From the NCBI RefSeq assembly GCF_021730445.1, contig NZ_JADNRM010000006.1, forward strand, positions 110,997 through 174,996: DNA of 64,000 nucleotides, given 5' to 3'. The stretch comes from Phocaeicola faecalis. Lineage in GTDB: Bacteria > Bacteroidota > Bacteroidia > Bacteroidales > Bacteroidaceae. Below, piece after piece: positions 17,240 through 27,977 of the stretch. Position numbers and translations under genes: made by a program. Position 1 is the first letter of the stretch; every line of letters starts with the position of its first letter. Under the pieces are notes generated by a model. The model worked only from the letters and a program-made list of their open reading frames with translations, was not told the origin of the DNA and searched no databases.

Positions 17240-20200
17240 TTAGAATCCAACATTCAGACCAAAAGCGATGACACGTTCGTTCGGATAACCGTAGTTGTCC
17301 TGACTTGCGTTCTCGGGGTCCATACCATAATCAAAGGCTTCAGAGATGGTAAAAATGTTTTGGCCGCTGATGCTTGCCTGTAACTTTGTGATCCATTTGC
17401 ATTTTTTCAACAGGCTGTACTTGAAATCATAAGCGACAGTGAAGTCTTTCAAACGGAAATAACTACCGTCGACCATCCAAAAGTCACTGGTCAGATAGTT
17501 GTTATTGCCATTGTTGTTACCTGCGTTGTGAGTCAATCGCGGATAACGGGCGTTGGTGTTGGTAGGTGTCCATGTATCGGTCATGAATTTATACATCGGC
17601 ATGAATTTGGTGGCGGCATCGCCATACTGCATCACATTGCCTAGATACATGTCGAAACTACCTGCACCTTGGAACAGGATGTTGGCACTCCAGCCCTTGT
17701 AAGAAGCACCCAGCGTGATGCCATAGTTACTGTGAGGGAATCCGCCTCGGCCAATGCGCTGAGCATCGGATCCATCGATTACACCATCACCGTTCACATC
17801 TTCGTATTTCAAGTCGCCGGGTCTCAGGTCTTTCGAGTTGACTGGTAATGCGCTGTTACGGATTTCCTCATCGGAAGTGAAGAAGCCCAAACAATGGTAG
17901 CCGGTAGTTAGATAATCGGTATTCTGTACACGACGAGTGCGGGGATTCATCTGTGAAGTGATGCTCTCGCTCGGGTCGTTGTTCCATAATTGGTTAAAGT
18001 AGGTGTAGTTTAACGATACATCATATTTGAAGTCGCCAATGTTGCTGCGCCAGCCCAGTTGGAATTCATAACCGGCACGACGGAATTCTGCATTCGTTGA
18101 TACTTTTGGCAGAGATGTGCCCAGCGGTGCATAGTAGCCTACATTCTTGGCTTCGGGTGCATAGATAAATCCTTTTGTCCTATAGAAGAAGTAATCGAAC
18201 GCACCGTAAAGACGGTTATTTAATGAGGCGAAATCGAAACCCACGTTGGTCTGTGAGGAAGTGAACCAAGTGATAGCTGTAGCGGCGGGGCCTCCTTCGC
18301 TGAACGTTCCATAATATTTGCCATCAATTACAGCTCCCTGACCATTGTAACCATAAGATGACAGGTAAGAGTAGCGGTAGATGTAGTATGGGTTGCTGGA
18401 ATCGCCCCAGTTGTCGGCGCCTACCTCACCATACGAAGCACGGAGCTTCAGCATGTCGAGGATATGCTTTTCTTTGAGTGGGTCCATGAACTTTTCCTGA
18501 TCGACAGACCAACCGAGTGATCCTGCCCAAAAAGTACCCCAACGTTTGTCTTTCGGGAACTGGTCTGATCCGTCGTAGCGGAGCGAGAATTCGGCAAAAT
18601 ACTTGTTGTCATAACTGTACTTGGCCTGACCTACCCAACCGGCACGTCCATATTCACCCTCACCGGCACCGATGGTCGTGGTGGCTTCGGGACCCGAACC
18701 GAATTGGTCGATATTGAACACGTAGTTTGAACGGCCCATACTTTCGTTTTCATTCAATCCGTAAGTGGCTTCATAACCAGCCAATGCTGAAACGGTGTGC
18801 TTGCCGAAAGTGCGGTTGTAGTTGGCAAACCATTGCCACGTATAGTAATAGTTTGATTCAGTGTAACGGTTCAATTGCGGCGCACCTCCAGCCTGCGGAA
18901 CATCTGAGTCCCAAGCGTATTGGGGGGGATCCTTGCGCCAATTCTTGTCGCGACGGATATAGTAGTTGTAGTTTACCGCTCCGCGCAGGTTCAAGCCTTC
19001 TACCCAAGGCACATCCCATTCCAGTTGTAACTTGGCGTTCAGCATCTTGCGGTTCTCGCGTCTGTAACCTGCATCTTTGGATGTTTCAGCCACCGGATTG
19101 TCAGGACCAGTGTAGGGTAGCCCCAATTTGTTCAAGGCAATGCTCATGGGAGATTGGTTCTGTATATGCGAGAAAACGCCATAGTAGTTGCTTGCAGTGG
19201 AAGTCCACGGATGAGTCTTTTCTTGGGCATAACCGTCCAATGAAGCCGTCTCACGCAACCCGATACTTTTGATGTAGGTTGACTGGTTGAGGCGTATGTT
19301 GTAGCGTTGCATGTTGTGTGAGTTCACTTTGTATAGAGACTCCTGGTTGATGTAACCCAATGAAGCCAGATAATTGTTGGTTTCTGTACCGCCTGTCATG
19401 GTGATGTTGTGCTTTTGGGTAGGAGCCCAGTCACGCAACACCAACTTGCGCCAGTTTGTATTGGGATAGTTCAAGGGGTCGGAACCGTCATAGTATTTGT
19501 CTATCTGTTCTTGTGTGAAGTAATCGTCAAGTCCATCATTGTTATATGCCTGATTGGTCAGTTCGGCAATTTGGCCTGAATTCAAACGCTCACGGTATAC
19601 ACTGGGCTGGGCCAATGAAAGATTGTATGAGTAGTCGATGCTCATTTTACCTTCCTTACCCTTCTTCGTGACTACCTGCAAGATACCGTTGGCGGCTCGT
19701 GAACCGTACACGGCTGTTGAAGAGGCGTCTTTCAGGATAGATACTGATTCGATGTCGCTGGGAGCCAGTGTCTTGAAATCGGAATAGTCACGAATAATTC
19801 CATCAATGACTACTAGCGGAGTATCACCACCACGGATAGTAATGGTGGATGACTTGTCAATACCGCCACCGTTACCTTGGATTACTAAACCCGGTGCACG
19901 ACCTGCTAATGACTCAGTTATATTGACGACTGGTGATTTTTCCATGCCGTCGGTTTCTACCTTAGATACAGAAGAAATTAACGAACGTTTGGTGCTGGTA
20001 CCATAACCTACTACCACTACTTCGTCCAATTTTTGGGTATCTTCTTCCAGATTAATGGTGAGCATGTCTTGGTTACCTACTTTTATATTTTGAGTGACAT
20101 AACCGATGTAGGACACTTCCAGTATGTCATCTATTTTTGCATCAAGTGTAAAGTTACCGTTAACATCGCTAATGCTACCTGTTGTAGTCCCTTTTAAGCG

Positions 20201-20659
20201 GATGGTACCACCAATAACAGGTTCACCGTTATTGTCTAGTATTTTGCCGGAAACTTTCTTGGGAGTGCCTGCATTTTGTGATTTTTTCTCTATGGGGCTG
20301 ATGATGATGTGCTGACCTTCAAAACGAAATCCCAATCCTGTTCCTTGTAAAGCCTTGTTAAGTACTTCCTGAATATTTCCGCTTGTTATGTTCACTCTCT
20401 TTTTAGTGGAGTTTGTTTTCTTATAGTCGACAGACAGATTCGTTTGTTTTTCTATTTGTTGGAAAACTTCTTGCAAGGTGATGGATTTTGGAGGCAGTTG
20501 AATGACTTGCTGCTGTGCGAAAATTTCACCACTCCACCAAAACAAAGAAGAAAAGACTATTAATTTAGCACTTTTTAATGGTACATAAAAGGCTTTCTTA
20601 AAATTTAAATTCATAACTTTGTGTATTAGATCTATATGTTTAATATTCATTTGTTTCAT
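17240..20659 (-). CDS. SusC/RagA TonB-dependent transporter with STN domain
   Basis: A 1139-residue outer-membrane importer. After the signal peptide comes an STN domain (about residues 50-125, VIQLPPKSITLQEVFQQIEK and IIISPI), a carboxypeptidase-D-like repeat (ISGKILDNNGEP-type sequence), the TonB box region (DEVVVVGYGT), a plug (TIRGGDTPLVVIDGI) and a 22-strand barrel ending VIAFGLNVGF. STN domains in this family contact FecR-type anti-sigma factors, and a FecR/ECF sigma pair is encoded directly upstream. This makes the protein both importer and sensor. A start at the internal Met near 20614 (MNLNFKKAF) is possible and gives a shorter signal peptide. Confidence 0.94.
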   Translation of the reverse strand: MKQMNIKHIDLIHKVMNLNFKKAFYVPLKSAKLIVFSSLFWWSGEIFAQQQVIQLPPKSITLQEVFQQIEKQTNLSVDYKKTNSTKKRVNITSGNIQEVLNKALQGTGLGFRFEGQHIIISPIEKKSQNAGTPKKVSGKILDNNGEPVIGGTIRLKGTTTGSISDVNGNFTLDAKIDDILEVSYIGYVTQNIKVGNQDMLTINLEEDTQKLDEVVVVGYGTSTKRSLISSVSKVETDGMEKSPVVNITESLAGRAPGLVIQGNGGGIDKSSTITIRGGDTPLVVIDGIIRDYSDFKTLAPSDIESVSILKDASSTAVYGSRAANGILQVVTKKGKEGKMSIDYSYNLSLAQPSVYRERLNSGQIAELTNQAYNNDGLDDYFTQEQIDKYYDGSDPLNYPNTNWRKLVLRDWAPTQKHNITMTGGTETNNYLASLGYINQESLYKVNSHNMQRYNIRLNQSTYIKSIGLRETASLDGYAQEKTHPWTSTASNYYGVFSHIQNQSPMSIALNKLGLPYTGPDNPVAETSKDAGYRRENRKMLNAKLQLEWDVPWVEGLNLRGAVNYNYYIRRDKNWRKDPPQYAWDSDVPQAGGAPQLNRYTESNYYYTWQWFANYNRTFGKHTVSALAGYEATYGLNENESMGRSNYVFNIDQFGSGPEATTTIGAGEGEYGRAGWVGQAKYSYDNKYFAEFSLRYDGSDQFPKDKRWGTFWAGSLGWSVDQEKFMDPLKEKHILDMLKLRASYGEVGADNWGDSSNPYYIYRYSYLSSYGYNGQGAVIDGKYYGTFSEGGPAATAITWFTSSQTNVGFDFASLNNRLYGAFDYFFYRTKGFIYAPEAKNVGYYAPLGTSLPKVSTNAEFRRAGYEFQLGWRSNIGDFKYDVSLNYTYFNQLWNNDPSESITSQMNPRTRRVQNTDYLTTGYHCLGFFTSDEEIRNSALPVNSKDLRPGDLKYEDVNGDGVIDGSDAQRIGRGGFPHSNYGITLGASYKGWSANILFQGAGSFDMYLGNVMQYGDAATKFMPMYKFMTDTWTPTNTNARYPRLTHNAGNNNGNNNYLTSDFWMVDGSYFRLKDFTVAYDFKYSLLKKCKWITKLQASISGQNIFTISEAFDYGMDPENASQDNYGYPNERVIAFGLNVGF

Positions 20660-20706
20660 TTCTTTTTCGTAGTAAGAAAATGTAAATCTATGGGTCTGGT
20701 TTCAAA

Positions 20707-20741
20707 TGTCGGGAAGTTGTTGTGGAAGGCACTTTCCGACA
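20707..20741 (-). other. Hairpin between fecR-like gene and susC
   Basis: Arms at 20707-20717 and 20731-20741 pair with one G/U. On the minus strand the stem is followed only by TTTG, so it may be a weak attenuator that lets the sigma/anti-sigma transcript partly continue into susC. On the plus strand it has a T run but no gene. Confidence 0.4.
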
Positions 20742-20748
20742 TCCTTTT

Positions 20749-21768
20749 TTATTGCGGTTTACCTCCTTTCTTTTGAAACAAGAAGATGGTCTTTCCACTT
20801 ATCTCATAATCAATATTTTCAATCAAGATGGATAATACATTCATGACTTCTTCTATGTTTTCGTGGTGTTTGAATTTCAATGTATAGAAGTCGTTAACAT
20901 GAATGTCTTTTCCGTATTGGAATTTTACATTATACTGACGTTCCAACGTTTTCAGAATGTAAGACAGAGGTTGTTCGTCAAAACGTATTTCTCCTTGAGT
21001 CCACGAACTTTCTTCCTTAGCGTTGGCGAGGATCAGTTCAAAGGTGCTATTTTTATTATTATATATTAGTTTTTCGTTCGGTTTCATGGTAATGCCTCTT
21101 ACTTCGTTGTCGCTGCGGTACACTTTCACGCTTCCTTCGTTCAGAGTGGTGGTGATGTAGTCTTCATCAGGATAAGAGTTTACGTTGAATTGTGTTCCCA
21201 GAACTTTTATTTTTAGTGGACCGGTACTAATGATAAAAGGCATCTCTTCGTTGCGGTACACTTTGAAGAAGGCTTCACCCAATAAGTGAATGTGGCGGTA
21301 GTCTCCATGAAATTGTTTGGGATAAATTAATAAGGAATGAGAGTTTATCCGCACTTCGGTGCCATCGGGCAATTGGATGGTCTTCTGTTCGCCGTCGGGT
21401 ACAAAACATTCTATCATATCCGAACTTTCTGCCACTTTGTTTTCCATGATTCCCCAAACTATCAGTCCGGTTATTAAAGGTAATAAAAGGATAGCTGCAT
21501 ATTTAGTTGCAACTTGAATCCATTGGATATGTCTTGTTCGTGACTTGTTTATATTGAGTTTTTCCTTTACATTTTGTAAGGCTCTTTTTGCTGACTCATC
21601 TGAAACTTCTATGCCATTCGTTTCATTCCATAGTCGAAACATGGCTTCCTCTTTTTCTGAAGTATTTTGTGGGCCGGTTAACCAGCGTAATACAATATCA
21701 CGTTGGGAAGCCGGTAATGTTCTATCGGCTAGTTTACGGATAATTTGATATATCAGTTGTTTTTTCAT
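20749..21768 (-). CDS. FecR-type anti-sigma factor
   Basis: A 339-residue single-pass inner-membrane protein. The N-terminal cytoplasmic region (MKKQLIYQIIRKLADRT, RWLTGPQNTSEKEEAMF) binds the sigma factor. One transmembrane helix lies near residues 88-108 (ATKYAAILLLPLITGLIVWG). The periplasmic FecR domain follows (VPDGEQKTIQLPDGTEVRIN, GEAFFKV), and a C-terminal STN-interacting part ends in LFQKKGGK. It is encoded between the ECF sigma gene and the STN-bearing SusC, the classical trans-envelope arrangement. When SusC binds its glycan, FecR should release the sigma factor to activate the locus. Confidence 0.92.
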   Translation of the reverse strand: MKKQLIYQIIRKLADRTLPASQRDIVLRWLTGPQNTSEKEEAMFRLWNETNGIEVSDESAKRALQNVKEKLNINKSRTRHIQWIQVATKYAAILLLPLITGLIVWGIMENKVAESSDMIECFVPDGEQKTIQLPDGTEVRINSHSLLIYPKQFHGDYRHIHLLGEAFFKVYRNEEMPFIISTGPLKIKVLGTQFNVNSYPDEDYITTTLNEGSVKVYRSDNEVRGITMKPNEKLIYNNKNSTFELILANAKEESSWTQGEIRFDEQPLSYILKTLERQYNVKFQYGKDIHVNDFYTLKFKHHENIEEVMNVLSILIENIDYEISGKTIFLFQKKGGKPQ

Positions 21769-21885
21769 TTCTTCCAGTCTTTTAATAATAAGACCCGGTT
21801 AGGAATAAATACACGTAACGTGCTTTGCGTATTTTACATTTTTTATGATTTGAAAAAGAAAAGGGAAAGTTCTGAGGCAATAAAT

Positions 21886-22428
21886 TTAGAAGAGCATTAA
21901 TGCGGAAGTAACTTTCCGTAATGTGGCTAGTGCTATGGATATGTGAGTTTCTACGGTACGTTTGCTGATATTCAGTCGTTGACTGATTTCTTCATTACTT
22001 ATTCCTTGTTTACGACTCATGCAGAAGATTTGCTTTCTTTGTGTGGGCATATTATCAATAGCACGATTGATCAATGATTCAAGTTCGTGGCTATAAACAA
22101 TTTCTTCTACTTGTTCGAGAGAGGGAGTGTCCTGCACACTGTCTATTCCAACTGTGTGGGTGTTTGTCTTTTTATCTAAAAAGGTATATAAAACGTGCTT
22201 GGCTGTTTGGTAAATATATGCATTGATATTTTGTACTTGGGATAATTGGGTCCTAGCAGTCCATAATTTAATAAAAGTATCTTGTGCTAAGTCCTCAGCT
22301 TCTTCCTCGTTATCCAACAGACTATAAATAAAAGTTTTTACTTTAGGATAATAAAGTAAGAACACACAGTCAAAAGCCTGTGTGTTTCCTTTACTTAAAG
22401 CTATTAGATCTATGGTTGGTTCTTTCAT
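21886..22428 (-). CDS. ECF RNA polymerase sigma factor (FecI-like)
   Basis: About 180 residues from MKEPTIDLIALSKG. Region 2 is seen in YYPKVKTFIYSLLDNEEEAEDLAQDTFIKLW, and region 4 in MPTQRKQIFCMSRKQGISNEEISQRLNISKRTVETH. I prefer the ATG at 22428 over the GTG at 22461 because a promoter -7 box occupies 22461-22468. The FecR gene lies directly downstream. It is the dedicated regulator of the GH110/GH35 locus, a scheme common for host-glycan loci in Bacteroides. Confidence 0.92.
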   Translation of the reverse strand: MKEPTIDLIALSKGNTQAFDCVFLLYYPKVKTFIYSLLDNEEEAEDLAQDTFIKLWTARTQLSQVQNINAYIYQTAKHVLYTFLDKKTNTHTVGIDSVQDTPSLEQVEEIVYSHELESLINRAIDNMPTQRKQIFCMSRKQGISNEEISQRLNISKRTVETHISIALATLRKVTSALMLF

Positions 22429-22460
22429 AATTCGGAAATACAATTCCAATTTGTTGGCCA

Positions 22461-22490
22461 CAAAGTTATTGAATTATATTGTTTCACAAA
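22461..22490 (-). promoter_or_regulatory. Promoter of the ECF sigma gene
   Basis: On the minus strand TTTG (22490-22487) is followed after 18 bases by TAACTTTG (22468-22461). Transcription would begin near 22455, leaving a leader of about 27 bases before the ATG at 22428. Confidence 0.65.
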
Positions 22491-22505
22491 AGAATCTTAC
22501 CTTTT

Positions 22506-24401
22506 TTAATGAGTTTGTAACGAATAAATATATTCATATAACTTTTTATAGAACGGATGCTTAGTCAGTGTGGAAGCGTCTCCTAATATAATGAGTTTCA
22601 TGCGTGCACGTGTAATTGCTACATTCATTCGTCGCAAGTCATTTAGAAAACCAATTTGTCCCTCTTCATTTGCACGTACTAAACTGATAAGGATAACGTC
22701 TCGTTCCTGTCCTTGAAAACCATCTACCGTATTGATGGTGATAAGGTGTCGGTAAGGTTTGAAGAAAGCATCTCGTTTTATCAGTTGACGGAGATATTGT
22801 ACTTGTGCTTTATAAGGAGAAATTAATCCGACATCAATCCGTTCTTCCAGAAAACGGTCTTTACCTATTTTATTGATATAGTTGGTAAGTTGGGAAATGG
22901 AGAGCGCTGCCTCTTCCTTATTGATGCGGCCGAAGCTTTCACCTACAAACTCTTCGTTGCATTCCATTCCTTCTGTATTTATCCATTCTATCGGTGTGTC
23001 ATAGTCCAATATACTCCGATATTTTACTTCGGGGGCTGATTTCAGTTCACCATGATAGAACCATTCTGATGAGAAACGCATAATTTCGTCATTCATTCTA
23101 TATTGTACCTTTAATAAGGATACGGTGTCGGGCTTGTTGTCTGCAATCTCTTGCATCAGTGTCCGGTCTAATCCTCCTCGGGCTGCTTCCATACATTTTA
23201 TGGTAGGGGGAAGCTGGCAATGGTCACCGGCAAAAATCACACGGTCGGCTTTGCGTATGGCAATCCAGCAGGCAGGTTCTAGAGCTTGTGCGGCTTCGTC
23301 TATGAATAAGGTACCGAATTTATGTCCTGTCAATATTCTGTTGGCGGAACTTACCAGTGTGCAGGCTATCACACGTGCTTCGCCGAACAGTGCTTCGTTG
23401 ATGCGAATTTCCAGTTCGGTGGCACGATCTTTCAGTGAGTTGATTTTCAGCCGGATATTCTCACGCTCTGCTCCTTTGCGGGAACGTCCGTAGAGTTCGC
23501 GTATTGCTTTTCGGATACTCCATAATTGCGGATAATCGGGATGGCTCTCAAAACGGCGTTCATAGGTAAAAGCAAGCATTTTGTCATTGACGCGGGTGGG
23601 GTTTCCGATTCGTAATACGGGAACACCTCGATCGACCAGCTTTTCACTAATCCAATCGACAGCCATATTGCTCTGTGCACACACCATGACTTGATTTTCC
23701 CGATGAAGGGTTTCGTAAATAGCTTCTACCAATGTGGTAGTCTTGCCGGTTCCGGGAGGGCCGTGGACTATCGCAACATCTTTGGCATGCATCACTTTAT
23801 TTACTGCTTCCTCCTGTGTATTGTTTAACCATGGAAAGCGGGTGAAGCCGAAACTGAAGGTTCCCGCCTTTTGATGGTCATGAAAAATTTCACGTAACTC
23901 TGCCAGGCGATTCCCTTTTGCTTTGATGACTTGTCCCAACGCCTCGAACATCAACCGATAACTGGTTTCATCAAAATAAAGCTGTACTCCCAATTGCCAT
24001 TCGGCTGACTGAATGCTGAGCAATGCATCTGCCGAGGGAAGAACGATTACCATTCGGTCTTCGTCCACGTAGTTGACAGTTGCCGTAAAATTGAAATAAT
24101 GTAATTGGCCTGATGCATTTTGCGTAAAAAAGCATACCGGACGGCCGAACTCAAATACATGTTCTATGTCTTTGTCTTCTTGTCTTTCTACTTCTACAAC
24201 CAGTTGGTTCAATGAGTTATAGTAACTCCTTCCTGCTGATATGGGATACCAGCACATACCCCGTTTCACTTTGCGGCCGATGCCCATTGCTTCGGTCTGT
24301 TGCCTGAAAGTTTCTTTTTCGTAATCATATTCTAACTTTAGCAACAACTCTTTGCGTTGTAGTTTGTTAATTATATTAGAAAGGGGTGTATGTTGGTTCA
24401 T
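22506..24401 (-). CDS. SF1 DNA/RNA helicase (IGHMBP2/Upf1-like)
   Basis: A 631-residue superfamily 1B helicase. Walker A is GPPGTGKTTTL (about residue 215 onward), motif II is FIDEAAQALEPA, motif III FAGDHCQLPPT, motif IV-VI QYRMN, TVDGFQGQERDVIL and ALTRARM-like VAITRARMKLI. The N-terminal part is the beta-barrel found in IGHMBP2-type helicases. It is probably a housekeeping cytoplasmic enzyme unwinding DNA or RNA. A possible -7 box (TATCTTTG on the minus strand, 24435-24428) lies 26 bases upstream. It has no evident link to the adjacent polysaccharide locus. Confidence 0.9.
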   Translation of the reverse strand: MNQHTPLSNIINKLQRKELLLKLEYDYEKETFRQQTEAMGIGRKVKRGMCWYPISAGRSYYNSLNQLVVEVERQEDKDIEHVFEFGRPVCFFTQNASGQLHYFNFTATVNYVDEDRMVIVLPSADALLSIQSAEWQLGVQLYFDETSYRLMFEALGQVIKAKGNRLAELREIFHDHQKAGTFSFGFTRFPWLNNTQEEAVNKVMHAKDVAIVHGPPGTGKTTTLVEAIYETLHRENQVMVCAQSNMAVDWISEKLVDRGVPVLRIGNPTRVNDKMLAFTYERRFESHPDYPQLWSIRKAIRELYGRSRKGAERENIRLKINSLKDRATELEIRINEALFGEARVIACTLVSSANRILTGHKFGTLFIDEAAQALEPACWIAIRKADRVIFAGDHCQLPPTIKCMEAARGGLDRTLMQEIADNKPDTVSLLKVQYRMNDEIMRFSSEWFYHGELKSAPEVKYRSILDYDTPIEWINTEGMECNEEFVGESFGRINKEEAALSISQLTNYINKIGKDRFLEERIDVGLISPYKAQVQYLRQLIKRDAFFKPYRHLITINTVDGFQGQERDVILISLVRANEEGQIGFLNDLRRMNVAITRARMKLIILGDASTLTKHPFYKKLYEYIYSLQTH

Positions 24402-24572
24402 AATGATGCTTTTTTCTATAAGAATTGCAAAGATAATAATAATCTTCTAGTTAGGGCTTTATGTTTTATTTTGTTAAACGTATTATAGATTACACAAGAA
24501 ATCGAATATTATCCTTATATTGCCAAAAATAAAATTGATTTAAAACTGTAATAATTATAAATAGTAGAAGGT

Positions 24573-26816
24573 ATGGTATATGACTTGGACATGTTAAGAG
24601 CCTTTTATGCTTCTTTCGAAAAGAAGATAAGCCGGGTAAGAGCCGTGTTACAGCGTCCGCTGACATTGGCTGAGAAGATTCTGTATACGCATCTTTATGA
24701 TGATGCCCAACTGAAGAATTATGAACGTGGTGAGGACTATGTGAATTTCCGTCCCGACCGTGTGGCTATGCAAGACGCAACGGCACAAATGGCATTGTTG
24801 CAATTTATCAATGCCGGAAAGAATTCTGTCGCTGTACCTTCCACCGTGCACTGTGATCATTTGATTCAGGCATATAAAGGGGCCGGTCCGGATATTGCGA
24901 CGGCTACTGAAACCAATCGTGAGGTATACGATTTCCTTCGGGATGTTTCTTCGCGTTTCGGTATCGGATTCTGGAAACCGGGAGCAGGAATTATTCATCA
25001 GGTAGTACTCGAAAACTATGCTTTTCCCGGAGGAATGATGGTAGGAACGGATTCTCATACCCCCAATGCCGGCGGATTGGGAATGGTGGCAATCGGGGTC
25101 GGGGGAGCCGATGCTGTGGATGTAATGACCGGGATGGAATGGGAATTAAAGATGCCGAAACTGATTGGTGTTCATCTGACCGGGAGCTTGAATGGATGGG
25201 CTTCGCCAAAGGATGTGATTCTGAAATTGGCCGGTATCCTGACCGTGAAAGGTGGAACGAATGCCATTATAGAATATTTTGGAGAAGGAACTGCTTCTCT
25301 TTCAGCAACCGGTAAGGCTACTATCTGCAATATGGGTGCAGAGGTGGGAGCTACCACTTCATTGTTTCCTTATGATGACCGGATGGCTGTGTATCTGAAA
25401 GCTACCGGAAGGGAATCTGTGGCAGAGATGGCCGAAAATGTTGCAAATGATTTACGTGCCGATGCGGAGGTTGTTGCCAATCCTTCTGTTTTTTACGACC
25501 GTGTGATTGAAATCAATTTGTCCGAATTGGAACCTTATATCAACGGGCCGTTTACACCGGATGCCGCGACACCTATTTCAGAGTTTGCCGAAAAGGTCTT
25601 GGTTAATGGTTATCCGCGTAAGATGGAAGTCGGGTTGATAGGTTCATGTACCAATTCATCGTATCAGGATTTAAGTCGGGCCGCTTCCATTGCCCGTCAG
25701 GTAGCTGAAAAGCATTTGGTTGTGGCCGCTCCTCTGATTGTCAATCCGGGCTCTGAGCAGATTCGAGCCACTGCCGAACGTGATGGGATGATTGATGCTT
25801 TCCAAAAGATTGGGGCTACTATTATGGCGAATGCTTGCGGACCGTGTATCGGACAGTGGAAACGCCATACCGATGATCCTGCCCATAAAAATTCGATTGT
25901 TACTTCCTTCAACCGTAATTTTGCCAAACGTGCGGATGGTAATCCGAATACACATGCATTTGTAGCTTCGCCCGAATTGGTATTGGCTCTGACTATTGCC
26001 GGTGATTTATGTTTCAATCCGTTGAAAGATACGTTGATAAACCAAGAAGGCGAGAAGGTGAAATTGAGCGTTCCCAAGGGAGATGAATTGCCGTCGGCAG
26101 GCTTCACTCAGGGTAATTCCGGTTATTTGGCTCCTGCCGGTGCACAGGTGGAAATTAAGGTGAATCCCGAATCACAGCGTTTGCAGTTATTGGCTCCGTT
26201 TCCGGCATGGGACGGAAAGGATTTTGCAGATATGCCTTTACTGATTAAAGCGCAAGGCAAATGTACTACTGACCATATTTCGATGGCGGGTCCATGGCTT
26301 CGTTTCCGGGGACATCTGGAAAACATTTCCGATAATATGTTGATGGGAGCTGTAAATGCTTTCAATGGAGAAACGAACAAGGTATGGAACCGATTAACAA
26401 ACACGTATGAGAGTGTATCGGCTACGGCCAAGCAATATAAAGCGAAAGGTCTCGGCTCTATGGTTGTTGCGGAAGAAAATTATGGAGAAGGTTCCAGCCG
26501 CGAACACGCAGCGATGGAACCCCGCTTCCTGAATGTGAAAGTAATTTTGGCAAAGAGTTTTGCACGTATTCATGAGACTAACTTGAAGAAGCAAGGTATG
26601 CTGGCAGTGACTTTTGTTGATAAAGCGGATTATGACAAGGTGCAGGAACATGACTTAATAACTGTCGGAGGTTTGAAGGAGTTTGTTCCAGGTAAGCATC
26701 TGACTGTGACTTTGCACCATGAAGATGGCACTCGGGACAGTTTTGAAGTACAACATACTTATAACGAACAGCAGATAGGTTGGTTCCGTGCCGGCTCTGC
26801 TCTAAATGCAAGATAA
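24573..26816 (+). CDS. acnA: Aconitate hydratase
   Basis: A 747-residue aconitase. The [4Fe-4S] ligands are Cys359 in GSCTNSS, and Cys422 and Cys425 in ACGPCIGQ. Other landmarks are [21 protein letters not shown] and, in the swivel domain, [16 protein letters not shown]. The length and motifs match the mitochondrial-like aconitase described in Bacteroides fragilis. It isomerises citrate to isocitrate. It is followed after three bases by isocitrate dehydrogenase and then citrate synthase, so all three steps from oxaloacetate to 2-oxoglutarate are made from one transcript. These feed glutamate synthesis in an anaerobe. Confidence 0.95.
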   Translation: MVYDLDMLRAFYASFEKKISRVRAVLQRPLTLAEKILYTHLYDDAQLKNYERGEDYVNFRPDRVAMQDATAQMALLQFINAGKNSVAVPSTVHCDHLIQAYKGAGPDIATATETNREVYDFLRDVSSRFGIGFWKPGAGIIHQVVLENYAFPGGMMVGTDSHTPNAGGLGMVAIGVGGADAVDVMTGMEWELKMPKLIGVHLTGSLNGWASPKDVILKLAGILTVKGGTNAIIEYFGEGTASLSATGKATICNMGAEVGATTSLFPYDDRMAVYLKATGRESVAEMAENVANDLRADAEVVANPSVFYDRVIEINLSELEPYINGPFTPDAATPISEFAEKVLVNGYPRKMEVGLIGSCTNSSYQDLSRAASIARQVAEKHLVVAAPLIVNPGSEQIRATAERDGMIDAFQKIGATIMANACGPCIGQWKRHTDDPAHKNSIVTSFNRNFAKRADGNPNTHAFVASPELVLALTIAGDLCFNPLKDTLINQEGEKVKLSVPKGDELPSAGFTQGNSGYLAPAGAQVEIKVNPESQRLQLLAPFPAWDGKDFADMPLLIKAQGKCTTDHISMAGPWLRFRGHLENISDNMLMGAVNAFNGETNKVWNRLTNTYESVSATAKQYKAKGLGSMVVAEENYGEGSSREHAAMEPRFLNVKVILAKSFARIHETNLKKQGMLAVTFVDKADYDKVQEHDLITVGGLKEFVPGKHLTVTLHHEDGTRDSFEVQHTYNEQQIGWFRAGSALNAR

Positions 26817-26819
26817 AAG

Positions 26820-27965
26820 ATGAAAAAGACAGTACCTTATATTACAGGCGATGGAGTGGGAGCGGAGATTACTCCTGCTATGCAGTCAATTGTAGATGCA
26901 GCCGTGAAAAAGGCTTACGGCAACGAGCATGAAATAGAATGGCTGGAAGTGTTGGCCGGTGAACGTGCTTTTAATGAAACAGGGTCATGGTTGCCGGAAG
27001 AAACGATGAAAGCTTTTCAAGAACATGGTGTTGGTATTAAAGGGCCGTTGACTACTCCGGTGGGGGGTGGTATCCGTTCTTTGAATGTGGCGTTGCGACA
27101 GACACTTGATTTGTATGTTTGTTTGCGGCCTGTACGCTGGTTTCGCGGGGTTGTGTCTCCGGTGAAAGAACCTCAGAAAGTGGATATGCACATTTTCCGC
27201 GAAAACACGGAAGATATTTATGCCGGTATCGAATGGGAAGCCGGAACGCCTGAAGCCGAAAAGTTTTATCGTTTCTTGCATGAGGAGATGGGAGTGACAA
27301 AGGTACGTTTCCCCGAAACTTCTTCTTTTGGCGTGAAACCTGTATCCAGAGAAGGAACGGAACGTTTGGTACGTGCGGCGTGTAAATACGCTTTGGAGCA
27401 TGACTTGCCTTCGGTTACATTGGTTCATAAAGGAAATATTATGAAGTTCACCGAAGGAGGGTTTAAAAAATGGGGTTATGAAGTGGCGGAACGTGAGTTC
27501 GGAGAAGTGATGGCATCCGGCAAACTCATCATTAAAGATTGCATTGCCGATGCATTTTTGCAGAACACTTTGTTGATTCCTGAGGAATATTCGGTAGTGG
27601 CTACGTTGAATCTGAACGGAGATTATATTTCCGACCAACTGGCAGCGATGGTGGGTGGCATCGGTATTGCTCCGGGAGCGAATATCAATTACAATACGGG
27701 ACATGCCATTTTTGAGGCAACTCACGGAACGGCTCCCAATATTGCCGGAAAAGATGTGGTAAATCCTTGTTCGCTCATACTGTCGGCAGTGATGATGCTG
27801 GAGCATTTCGGCTGGAACAAGGCGGCAGTACTCATTGTGAATGCATTGGAGGCCAGCTTTGGCGAAGGACGCGCCACTCATGATTTGGCTCGTTTTATGC
27901 CGAACGGAGTGTCACTTGGAACTTCTGATTTTACAAAAGAAATAATAGAAAGAATAAACTCCTAA
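26820..27965 (+). CDS. icd: Isocitrate dehydrogenase (NADP-type)
   Basis: A 381-residue enzyme of the isocitrate/isopropylmalate dehydrogenase family. [12 protein letters not shown] is the N-terminal substrate loop, [13 protein letters not shown] contains the Ser and Arg that bind isocitrate, [15 protein letters not shown] is the E. coli Icd-like signature, and the metal-binding region is [14 protein letters not shown]. It decarboxylates isocitrate to 2-oxoglutarate in the cytoplasm. The start is four bases after the aconitase stop, and citrate synthase begins 13 bases after its stop. Confidence 0.94.
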   Translation: MKKTVPYITGDGVGAEITPAMQSIVDAAVKKAYGNEHEIEWLEVLAGERAFNETGSWLPEETMKAFQEHGVGIKGPLTTPVGGGIRSLNVALRQTLDLYVCLRPVRWFRGVVSPVKEPQKVDMHIFRENTEDIYAGIEWEAGTPEAEKFYRFLHEEMGVTKVRFPETSSFGVKPVSREGTERLVRAACKYALEHDLPSVTLVHKGNIMKFTEGGFKKWGYEVAEREFGEVMASGKLIIKDCIADAFLQNTLLIPEEYSVVATLNLNGDYISDQLAAMVGGIGIAPGANINYNTGHAIFEATHGTAPNIAGKDVVNPCSLILSAVMMLEHFGWNKAAVLIVNALEASFGEGRATHDLARFMPNGVSLGTSDFTKEIIERINS

Positions 27966-27977
27966 AAACTCACGGAT

